Positions 1 to 7,228 of a stretch of DNA of 64,000 nucleotides are shown piece by piece. Position 1 is the first letter of the stretch, and every line of letters starts with the position of its first letter. Source of the DNA: Myxococcales bacterium (GTDB lineage: Bacteria; Myxococcota_A; Bradymonadia; UBA7976; UBA1532); NCBI GenBank assembly GCA_020633465.1, contig JACKDN010000013.1, positions 1-64,000 on the forward strand, given 5' to 3'. Below the pieces are notes generated by a model. The model saw only the letters and a program-made list of their open reading frames with translations, ran no database searches and was not told where the DNA came from. The position numbers and the translations under genes are program-made.

Positions 1-34
1 CCGTCAACGCGGCGCGGCCACGGGGGCGCGGTCC

Positions 35-421
35 ATGGCGGACAACCGGATTCCACCCGAGCTGCTCTCCCAACGCCGCGCCCTCGTCGAGGGCGCGCGC
101 ATTCGGGCGGCGGGGGCGGTGAACAGTGCGCTGGTCGGGCTGGACTGGCAGGTGGGCAAGCGGCTGCGGGAAGAGGTGCTCGGTGACGAGCGGTCCGCCT
201 GCGGCGAGCAGCTCGTCGCCGAGGTGGCGGGCGTGCTCGGCGCGGGGTTCGGGCGTGGATTCGGCAGTCGCAGCCTGCCCCACGGGGGGCGCCTTGCCGA
301 GGCCCTTCCAGGCAAGTTGGGCGGCATGTCGTTCGAGGGCGCGACGATCGACGAAGGCCAAGCGCACCCGGCGGTGGACGCCGTGACCGTGGGCAGCTTC
401 GACCTTGGAGCTCATCGATGA
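35..421 (+). pseudogene. Truncated DUF1016/YhcG-like nuclease N-terminal domain
   Basis: The 128-residue product begins like the N-terminal DUF1016 domain of YhcG-type PD-(D/E)XK proteins. It has the VNSALVGLDWQVGKRL stretch (family pattern: VN..L..LYW.IG..I) and the FGRGFGSRSL motif (family: FGRGFS..NL) near residues 70-80. Intact members are about 340 residues and carry a C-terminal nuclease domain. Here homology stops after residue 80 and the remaining 48 residues are unrelated, so the nuclease part is absent. The stop overlaps the ATG of the next gene (ATGA at 418-421), which suggests they were once co-transcribed. Family members occur in accessory and defence-type loci. I regard it as a remnant, although a short expressed protein cannot be excluded. 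Confidence 0.55.
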
Positions 422-1936
422 CCACCACGCCACCGCTCGACGATCTTCTTCGCTCGGGCGAATGGAAGGGCGCCGAGTTCAAGGCCGCCCGCGCCGCGCT
501 TCCGAAGTCCGTGTTCGAGACCGTGTCGGCCTTCGCCAACACGCGCGGCGGTTGGATCGTGCTGGGGATCACGCAGGACGGCGAGCGGTTCGAAGTCAGC
601 GGTGTCGCCGAGCCCGACAAGCTGCAGAACGACTTCCTGTCGGTGCTTCACGCGGGCCGCAAGGTGAGCCACGACGTCGACATCACCGAGCATCGTTACC
701 AGCACGATGACAACGTGGTGCTGGCGTTTCACGTCGCCGAGAACGCGCGCAGCCGGAAGCCGGTGTACCTGGACGGCGACATCCGGCGCACGTTCTTGCG
801 GAAGGGCGGCGGGGACTACCGCGCCCATGCTCACGAGATCGAACGGATGATGCGCGACGCCGCGGCGGATCGCTGGGACGGTCAGCCCTTCACGCGTCGC
901 GCTCGACGAGGTTTTCCACTCGTCGAGCCTGCGGTGGTATCGAGATCGCTTTCACGCCGCGAACCCGGGCTTCGACGTCGAGCAACCCCACAACGAGTTC
1001 CTGTACGACTGGGGCTACCTGGTGAAGGACGGCGGCGAGCTGCTGCCGACGCGGGCGGCCGTCGCGCTGTTCGGCTCGCTGCGCGGTGTTCGCAATCTGC
1101 TTCCTCGCCCGATCCTCGACGTTCAGTTCCTGGGCTACGGCAGCGGCGACGCGCTGCCCGAGACGCGCTGGATCGACCGCTTGGTGAGCGAGGTGAACAT
1201 CGTCGAGACCTGGCAGCAACTGCTGGCCAAGTACCTGTTCTTCATGCCGAAGTCGTTCCGCGATATCGATCCGGCGACGCTGGAGCGGCGCGACGCGCCG
1301 GCGGGCTTTCGCGTCTTCCGCGAGGCCGCGATGAATCTGCTCATCCACCAGGACTACGGCGATCACTCGCGCAAGGCGGTCATCCAGTTCTTCACCGACG
1401 GCGTCCGCTTCTGGAACCCCGGCGACAGTTTCGGGGACGAGGCGCGGCTGCTCGAGCCCGGCGAGAAGGAGGTCCGCAACCCGGCGATCGCGATGGCCAT
1501 GCGGCGCATCGCCATGTGCGAGCAGGCCGGCACCGGCCTGCGCATGATGCAGCGCGAGTGGCAGGCCCTCGGGCACGCCGCGCCGACGCACGTGAACGAC
1601 CGCGCCCGCAAGTCGTTCGAGACCTTCCTGCCCGAGCCGCGCCTGGCCGCGGCGGGTGCACTTGCGCCCGACACCGGGCAAGTCGCCGGGCATGTTACCG
1701 GGCAAGTTGCCGGGCAAGTTCTCAGCCTGATTCGGGGCTTGGAGGGGGAAATGAGCCGTGGCGAGCTCCAGGCTGCGCTTGGTCTCGTGCATCGGGACCA
1801 CTTCACCACGGCCTACCTGCACCCGGCTCTCGAGCAGGGGCTGGTCGAGCTCACCATCCCGGACAAGCCGCGGAGCAGCAAGCAGCGCTATCGGCTCACG
1901 GAGCAGGGACGCGCATTGAAGCGGGCGAACGAGTGA
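418..1936 (+). pseudogene. AlbA_2/RecG-like ATP-binding regulator, frameshifted
   Basis: Two reading frames together make one protein of about 505 residues, the normal family length. The first frame (418 to about 890) gives an AlbA_2 putative nucleic-acid-binding domain, with the ANTRGGWIVLGI motif near residue 40. The second frame (about 893 to 1936) gives the HATPase_c_4-like domain (FREAAMNLLIHQDYG, AGTGLRMM) and a C-terminal winged helix. The frame changes by one base inside 885-900, exactly where the family sequence continues as ALDEVFH...LRWYRDRF. Between ATPase and winged helix lie tandem GQVAG/HVTGQ repeats (1674-1720), a hallmark of these proteins. The start overlaps the preceding stop and has GGAG upstream. 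Such proteins are usually regulators or accessory-island genes. The shift may be real decay or a sequence error. Confidence 0.75.
1674..1720 (+). repeat. 12-bp tandem repeats coding GQVAG-type linker
   Basis: About four imperfect 12-bp units of the form CGGGCAAGTTGC encode a repeated Gly-Gln-Val-Ala/Thr linker between the ATPase and winged-helix parts of the AlbA-type protein. Linkers of this kind are a known feature of the family and tend to vary in copy number. Confidence 0.6.
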
Positions 1937-2018
1937 CGGGCTCGCCGGCTGAGGCAGCCCTCGACGCCTCGCTCGCCTCGTCGCGGCGTCTCGGGTGTCG
2001 CCCCCGCGGTGCCGCGGC

Positions 2019-2207
2019 CTACGATCCCAGGCGGGTTCGGCAGCACCCGCGCCCATTGCCGGCCGTCGCGTCGAACCAGGTCGGCACGACCCGCCGCGTG
2101 ATGATGAGCGTGTGCCCCTCGGTGACCGGGAACGCGTCACGGACCGCGAACGCCAGCGCGTTGCTGGCCACGTGGTGCTCGGCGGGGATCTTGAGGAAGA
2201 CGCTCAT
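2019..2207 (-). pseudogene. HIT-family hydrolase, N-terminal fragment
   Basis: The 62-residue product reads like the first third of a histidine-triad (HIT) hydrolase: IPAEHHVASNALAFAVRD, then FPVTEGHTLIITRR, then a W/F-F-D-x-T motif. Intact HIT proteins are 110-150 residues and end with the HxHxHxx catalytic triad. That part is missing here and no other reverse frame downstream restores it. The ATG at 2207 has GAGGTAAG upstream, so the 5' end is well formed. I call it a 3'-truncated remnant in decayed accessory DNA. The rest of 1937-2419 shows no other coding signal I can support. Confidence 0.5.
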
Positions 2208-2419
2208 CACCACGCACTTACCTCATCTGTGGGCGCCAGCGAAGAGCGTCGAGCTGCATCGCACCGCACCGGGAGGATCGTGAAGCGAGGCTGCCGAAGA
2301 GCCGCACGAGTTTTCGGCCAGTCGCCAGTCCCGTCGCTCCGCTGCGTACGTGTGGAAGGCCGCCGCGATCGTCGCCGAGATGGAGCGGGTGCGGCGCCGC
2401 CCTGTGCCCGACGACTCGG

Positions 2420-2752
2420 TCAGCCCTCATCCGGCACCGCCTCGCCGCCGCACTCGGGGCACGTGAAGCTGCCCGCGTCGTGCGGATCGTCGACGAACCG
2501 AAGCCCCGTGTCCCGTCCGAGGCTGTCCTGTCGGCACGTGATGAGTCGCCCATCGACGAGTACGTCTTCGAGAAGCCCGCATCGGGGGCAGCCGACGAGA
2601 TCGCGGTCTTCGATGAAGGTGCCGTGCTCACGCGCCGACATCTGGACCTCTCGCAGACGCCGCACGAGGTCCACGATTGTCTTCGCGAGGCCGTCGCCGG
2701 CTTCGTCGTGCGCGCTGCGGCCGTCGTGATTCCCGGGCTCGTCGTTACTCAT
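2420..2752 (-). CDS. Small zinc-ribbon protein of unknown function
   Basis: The product is 110 residues with two Cys pairs, CPRCG near residue 65 and CPECGG near residue 103, the spacing expected for a zinc ribbon. The N-terminal half is charged and probably helical. The start at 2752 is chosen because AGGAAGG lies 7 bases upstream; the open frame extends further upstream but that extension looks non-coding. No enzyme motif is visible. Zinc ribbons of this kind often bind nucleic acid or protein, but nothing here identifies a partner. It stands alone, with no gene overlapping it. The family is not recognised. Confidence 0.65.
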   Translation of the reverse strand: MSNDEPGNHDGRSAHDEAGDGLAKTIVDLVRRLREVQMSAREHGTFIEDRDLVGCPRCGLLEDVLVDGRLITCRQDSLGRDTGLRFVDDPHDAGSFTCPECGGEAVPDEG

Positions 2753-3059
2753 CTGCACCTTCCTGTACCGCATCTCGACGTGGCGTGCGCGGCGCGCTGA
2801 GGTCGGCGGCTGTGGGCAGCGACTCCACGGCGGATGTTGCCGTCTCGGGCGGCTATTCGTCGTTCGTCTTGGCGCGCCCGCAGACCAGGCCGAAAGGACC
2901 ATGTGCAGCAGCGCGCTCGGCACGCTCGTGTTGGTGCTCTCGCCCACCCGATCAGCTGCTGGAACCAGCGGACGTCGTCGTCCAGGCGCGTTCCGTCCCC
3001 CTTGACGGTGGACCCACGGCTGCGTCACCAAACGGGGCGACGCGCCCACCGGAGGCTTC
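2753..3059. other. Intergenic region with no supported gene
   Basis: About 307 bases separate the divergent zinc-ribbon gene and the pRiA4b-like gene. Open frames cross it on both strands, but their translations are low-complexity Arg/Pro/Ser strings typical of non-coding high-GC DNA. A TTGACG hexamer at 3002-3007 could be a -35 box for the rightward gene, but no convincing -10 follows at 16-18 bases. Confidence 0.5.
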
Positions 3060-3623
3060 ATGCCGCGCTACTTCGAGTTCGAGATCACCCTGCAGGCCAT
3101 CGAGCCGCGCATCTGGCGGCGGCTGCTGCTGCGCACGACCAGCACCTTCGCCGACCTGCACCTGGCCATCCAGGACAGCTTCGGGTGGTGGAACTATCAC
3201 CTGTTCGAGTTTCGGCTGTCGGGGCCGAAGCGACGGGTGCTGGCGGGCATTCCGCACGTGGCGGACTTCGAGCCGTCGGCACCGGACGCCAGGAAGGTGA
3301 AGCTGAACACGTACTTCGGTGGGCAACACGCCACGAAGCGGTGTGAGTACGTGTACGACTTCGGCGACGACTGGGTGCACAGGGTGAAGCTCATCGGGGT
3401 GCACTCCGACAAGGCGGCGTTCAAGCGGCGGCTGCTCGATGGGGCGCGCGCGTGTCCGCGGGAAGACTGCGGCGGGGTGCCGGGGTACGAGCGCATGGTG
3501 CACTTCGTCGTGACCGGCGAGGATCCCGTGGGTGAGGATCCGGACATTCTGGCGGACTGGCTGGGCGACTGGCGGCCCGAGGTGTTCGATCTTCAGGCGG
3601 CGAAGGCCGCGTTCGATCGATGA
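3060..3623 (+). CDS. Plasmid pRiA4b ORF-3-like family protein
   Basis: The 187-residue product matches the pRiA4b ORF-3 (MM3350-like) family. The N-terminal motif I.L..IEPRIWRR is at residues 8-20, FADLHLAIQDSFGWWNYHLFEF at about 30-51, and the signature YVYDFGDDWVHRV at about 97-109, followed by the Cys-rich ACPREDCGGVPGYE segment. The length fits a single-domain member. The fold is known but no activity is established. Members are common on plasmids and in accessory DNA and are sometimes fused to SEC-C or SWIM zinc modules. The gene is coupled by a 4-base overlap to the next gene, so the two products probably act together. The ATG has GGAGG 6 bases upstream. Confidence 0.9.
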   Translation: MPRYFEFEITLQAIEPRIWRRLLLRTTSTFADLHLAIQDSFGWWNYHLFEFRLSGPKRRVLAGIPHVADFEPSAPDARKVKLNTYFGGQHATKRCEYVYDFGDDWVHRVKLIGVHSDKAAFKRRLLDGARACPREDCGGVPGYERMVHFVVTGEDPVGEDPDILADWLGDWRPEVFDLQAAKAAFDR

Positions 3624-5233
3624 GTCGACGGCGGGCCAAGCCCGAGCCGGGCGCGTTGTGTGACGGGAACGACGAACTCGACGCTGATCTGGCGGCGCTG
3701 GACGCCGAGGGGTTGCGCGACGTGGTACGGACGCTGTTGCCCGGGCTGGACGACGGGTCGCGTCGGCGCGCGCTGACCGAGGTGGCGCGGCGGGCCGGGC
3801 GCGGTGACGCCGTCGCGGGGTCGAGTGAGGCCATCGCCGCCGAGGTCGAGGCGTTCGCGGCGGAGGCCCGGCGGGCGGGGTACGCGGAGCCGGTCGAGGT
3901 GGACATCCGGCTGGGGGCGGCGACGGAGGCGTTCGCCGCCCGGGACTATGCCAGCGCCTTCCGCATCTACCGCGCGCTGTTGGTCCCGAACAGCGCGGCC
4001 GACATCGACCTGGGGCAGGACGAGCTGGTGGACGAGGTGCTGGTGGCGGACGTCGACGCCTGTGCGCGGCAATTCGTCGTCGCGATGTACATGACGTCGT
4101 CGCCGCAGCGGCGGGCCAAGGCAGTGCTGGCGGCGATCAGAGAGGTGGAAGGGGTGGGCCTGTTCGATGCGCCGCTCGAGGCGCTGGAGCGTACGGCGGT
4201 CGAAGCGTTGCCCGACTTCGATGACTTCGTCGCGGATTGGCGCGCGCTGGTCGAGATGCAGGTCGCCGAGGTGGCCGGGCGCGGTCGGGGTCGGTGGGAG
4301 CAGGCGTGGCTGCGCGAGGCCGTCGCGCGGGTGGAGGGGCCGGCCGGGCTGGGCGAGCTCGCTCGGGGGACGCGGCGGGTGGAGGATCTGCGCGCGTGGT
4401 GTGACGCGTGCGAGGACGCCGCGGACTGGGCGGCCGCGCGCGCCGCGTGCGAGGAGGCGGCGGCGCTGGTGGAGCATCCCGCGGACGCGAGCGCTGCCTT
4501 CCTCGACGGGGCGGCCGGGGCGGCGATCCGGTTGGGGGCCGACGACGTGGACGCGGCGCTCGAGCGGGCCTGGCGGCGTGCGCCCACGCTGGGGCGGCTT
4601 CGGCGGTGGCTGGGGGCGGTGGGGTCGCGGCCGGACCTGGTGCAGCGAGCGGGCGTCGCGTTGGCGTCGTTGCCGACAGCCGCGGAGCGGCAGCGGGCGC
4701 TGCTTCTCCTGCTGCGGGGCGAGTACGCGTCGGTGGCTCGGCTGGTGGCGGACGCGGCGGGGCAGGGTTGGGCGGAGCCGTCTCATCCGGGGCCCCTCGT
4801 GTTTCCCATCTTCGTGCGGCTCCTGGCGCCGCCGGAGCGTAGCGCGCAGTACGCGAGGGCGCTGGGGCCGATGGGCGGCTTCGACCTGTCGATGGACATC
4901 GAGACGTTCATGGCCTCGGACGTTCATGCCCTCGAGACGCCCGACGTCGACGCGCTGTTGGCGCGCGCGGAGGTGGGCCGGCCGGCGGACGCGGAGATGC
5001 GCGCGATCATGCTCGACGCTCTTCGGACGGCCGCCGAGAAGCGCGTCGAGGGGGTGGCGGCGGGCAAGCGTCGGCGGCACTACGGCCAGGCCGCCGCGCT
5101 GGTGGTGGTGTGCGCGGCCGTCGATGACCGCCCGGACGCGATGGCGTGGCGCCGGCGCGTGGAGGCCGACTTCGGCCGCTCCTATCCTGCGCTGAAGCGC
5201 GCGTTCGTCGAGGCGGCGCGCGCGGCGGGGTGA
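3620..5233 (+). CDS. Conserved protein of unknown function, helical repeat type
   Basis: The 537-residue product is rich in Ala, Arg, Asp and Glu and consists of short amphipathic helices throughout. It has no signal peptide, membrane span or recognisable catalytic motif. The overall look (LRDVVRTLLPGLDD near the N-terminus, then many helix pairs with Trp-Ala-Ala patterns) resembles TPR/HEAT-like proteins and the helical regions found beside SWIM zinc-finger proteins, but I cannot assign a family. The start ATG at 3620 overlaps the stop of the pRiA4b-like gene (ATGA), which is strong evidence for translational coupling and shared function. Its stop is followed 6 bases later by the next ATG, so three genes form one unit. 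Confidence 0.75.
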   Translation: MSRRRAKPEPGALCDGNDELDADLAALDAEGLRDVVRTLLPGLDDGSRRRALTEVARRAGRGDAVAGSSEAIAAEVEAFAAEARRAGYAEPVEVDIRLGAATEAFAARDYASAFRIYRALLVPNSAADIDLGQDELVDEVLVADVDACARQFVVAMYMTSSPQRRAKAVLAAIREVEGVGLFDAPLEALERTAVEALPDFDDFVADWRALVEMQVAEVAGRGRGRWEQAWLREAVARVEGPAGLGELARGTRRVEDLRAWCDACEDAADWAAARAACEEAAALVEHPADASAAFLDGAAGAAIRLGADDVDAALERAWRRAPTLGRLRRWLGAVGSRPDLVQRAGVALASLPTAAERQRALLLLLRGEYASVARLVADAAGQGWAEPSHPGPLVFPIFVRLLAPPERSAQYARALGPMGGFDLSMDIETFMASDVHALETPDVDALLARAEVGRPADAEMRAIMLDALRTAAEKRVEGVAAGKRRRHYGQAAALVVVCAAVDDRPDAMAWRRRVEADFGRSYPALKRAFVEAARAAG

Positions 5234-5239
5234 GGGACG

Positions 5240-5836
5240 ATGGGGCGCGGGAAGCGGAAGAAGCCGCGGGGTCACTTCTGCTGGGTCTGCCGGCGGCAGC
5301 GGCCCAGCGAGCGTTTCTCCGGTCGTGGTCGTCGGCGGCACATCTGCCGGGAGTGTTCCCTGCTCGGAACGGACGAACTGGCGTACCGCCAGCAGCTGCG
5401 CGACATGGAACGCTGCCTGACGGTGGACGGTCAGGTGCGCCGGCGCCAGCGGGCGGTGTTCGAGCGTTTCCTGCATCACGCGGATCCCCGCGTTCGGTCG
5501 GCCGCCGAGGAGGTGGTGCGGGCAGCCGCGGCGTCCCGTGCGTACTGGCGGGCGGTGGTGGAGATGGACGCCCAGTGGGTGGGGACGACGGCGCGGGGCG
5601 AGGTGGACCGGTGGGACAGGCAGCCGTGGGACGTGCAGCGGAGTGAAGTCGAGCCGTGGGATCTTGAACCGCTGCACTCGGCGCCTCGGGAGGTGCAGCC
5701 GTGGGACGTCGATCCGTGGGGCGACCCGCCCTGGGGTGAGGCGCCGAGCGGGGAGGAGCCATCGGGCGAGGGGCCGTGGTGCCGAGTCCAGGGGGATTCG
5801 GACTCGGCGGGCAGCGGGGAGGGCCGTGGAAGCTGA
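5240..5836 (+). CDS. Zinc-finger protein with Trp-Asp-rich C-terminal repeats
   Basis: The product is 198 residues. The N-terminal 45 residues contain paired CxxC motifs (CWVC at about 14-17 and CREC at about 36-39) separated by a basic stretch with RFSGRGRRRH, a compact zinc-binding module. Residues 50-120 look helical. The C-terminal 75 residues carry a degenerate run of PWDV/PWDL/PWGD units, roughly one Trp every 6-10 residues with Asp/Glu around it, followed by an acidic Gly/Ser tail. No function is recognised. The gene starts 6 bases after the preceding gene and completes the apparent three-gene unit 3060-5836. Confidence 0.7.
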   Translation: MGRGKRKKPRGHFCWVCRRQRPSERFSGRGRRRHICRECSLLGTDELAYRQQLRDMERCLTVDGQVRRRQRAVFERFLHHADPRVRSAAEEVVRAAAASRAYWRAVVEMDAQWVGTTARGEVDRWDRQPWDVQRSEVEPWDLEPLHSAPREVQPWDVDPWGDPPWGEAPSGEEPSGEGPWCRVQGDSDSAGSGEGRGS

Positions 5837-5938
5837 GCGAGCTCGGTTCGAGCGCTCTCAGGTCGTGCGGCGCTGTCGGGTGTCGCCGATCGGGAGGGCT
5901 GGAAGCCGGTCATGCCCAGCACCGACGACGCCGAGGCT

Positions 5939-7057
5939 CTACCTCGCCAGCCCCTCCTTCTTCAGCGCGCGGATGAAGTTGCCCTTGCGGGCGTGGCGGT
6001 CGCGGAGCTCGGCGAGGCGGTCGGCGAAGGTGGCGTCGTGGTCGCGCGCGGCCAGATCGCGCAGATCGGCCAGCAGCGCGGCGGCGCGGCGGTAGCCGGT
6101 CTCGTTGCGCGTACCGATGGCCTCCTCGGCCTCGCGCCAGGCCAGGCTGGGGTGGCGCGCGAGCTCGTCGAGGCGCTTCGCCTTCCGGGCGGCGGCCGCG
6201 GCCGCTTCGCGGGCGCGGGCTTCGGCGGCGGCGCGGGCTTCGGCTGCCTCGGCGGCGTCGCGCAGCACCTCGGCGCGGGCGATCAGCTCCGCGCTGCTGA
6301 GATAGACCGCTGCGCCGTGGCTGGCGCGGTCGGCGCGGAAGCGGCGCTGGAGCTCGGCGCCGATGTGGGCGTGGGGTTGGGTGGCGGCGCGCAGCAGCAG
6401 CGCGTCCTTCTCGGCGGCGGGCAGGTCGGCGATCCAGGCGGCGAAGGCGGCGTCGTCGGTCTCGGCCGGCGGGCTGTGCTCGGCGGCGGCGGCGACCAGC
6501 CAGGGGTCGATGCGCAGGAACTCGATCATCGCCTGCTGCGCGGAGGGCAGGTCGGCGAGGCCCGGGGGCACGCCGGGTTGGACGTCGTCGTCGTACTCCC
6601 AGCCATCGCCCACCACGTGCAGCCAGGCCAGGTACGCGGGGCGCGGGTCGCCCTGGGCGAAGGCGGCGTGGACGCCGACGAGGCGGTCCATCCATCCCTC
6701 GCCGTCCTCCCACTCGAAGTCCTCCCGCTCGGTGGTCAGCACGAGCACGCACTGGTCGCCGCTGCGGTGGATCTCGGCGAGGTCGTCGAAACAGCACGGC
6801 TCGAACGCGTCCGCGATCGCGCGGGGGACACGCATCCCCAGGACGCGCGTGCCCCAGTTCGTGACGTAGACGTGCACGTCGAAGTACCGGGCGAGCAGCT
6901 CGACGGGCTCGCCGCGGAAGCTGCCGTAGTTGTAGGTGTTGGTGAAGCGGGTGGGCGTGACCTTGGCGCGCGACGACAGCGCGCGCAGCGCCGACATGGC
7001 GTCGGCGTCGAGCCGTCGATCGACGGCGAGGAACTCGTAGTACTGGTACTCGCTCAT
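5939..7057 (-). CDS. Conserved protein of unknown function with C-terminal coiled coil
   Basis: The product is 372 residues. The N-terminus MSEYQYYEFLAVDRRL, followed by FTNTYNYGSFRG and YVTNWGTRVLGMR, recalls a conserved family of uncharacterised cytosolic proteins, and this conserved part is the reason for choosing the ATG at 7057, which has GAGGAG 5 bases upstream. Residues about 255-300 are almost pure Ala/Glu/Arg and should form a long coiled coil. The last 70 residues resemble the basic helical tails (ARKGNFIRALKKEGL) seen in family members. No enzyme motif is visible. It converges with the 3060-5836 unit and diverges from the M19-like gene. Confidence 0.75.
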   Translation of the reverse strand: MSEYQYYEFLAVDRRLDADAMSALRALSSRAKVTPTRFTNTYNYGSFRGEPVELLARYFDVHVYVTNWGTRVLGMRVPRAIADAFEPCCFDDLAEIHRSGDQCVLVLTTEREDFEWEDGEGWMDRLVGVHAAFAQGDPRPAYLAWLHVVGDGWEYDDDVQPGVPPGLADLPSAQQAMIEFLRIDPWLVAAAAEHSPPAETDDAAFAAWIADLPAAEKDALLLRAATQPHAHIGAELQRRFRADRASHGAAVYLSSAELIARAEVLRDAAEAAEARAAAEARAREAAAAAARKAKRLDELARHPSLAWREAEEAIGTRNETGYRRAAALLADLRDLAARDHDATFADRLAELRDRHARKGNFIRALKKEGLAR

Positions 7058-7228
7058 GGGGCTCCTCGGGGCGCGGGCGGCGCGATCGACGGGCTGTGTA
7101 CCGCGCCCGGCGTTCGGCCTCAACGGGGCCGCACGCGGGCCGGGTCAGGGCGGTGGTCGGCGCGTCGTCTTTCGTCGTGGACGCCCGAGCGGGCACTATG
7201 TGCGGGTCGTTCGCTTGGGGAGCTGCGC

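Noticed and set aside
5912..7228. Upstream extension of the M19-like gene's open frame
   Set aside because: It is antisense to a well-supported leftward gene; the signal peptide and Shine-Dalgarno place the start at 7229.
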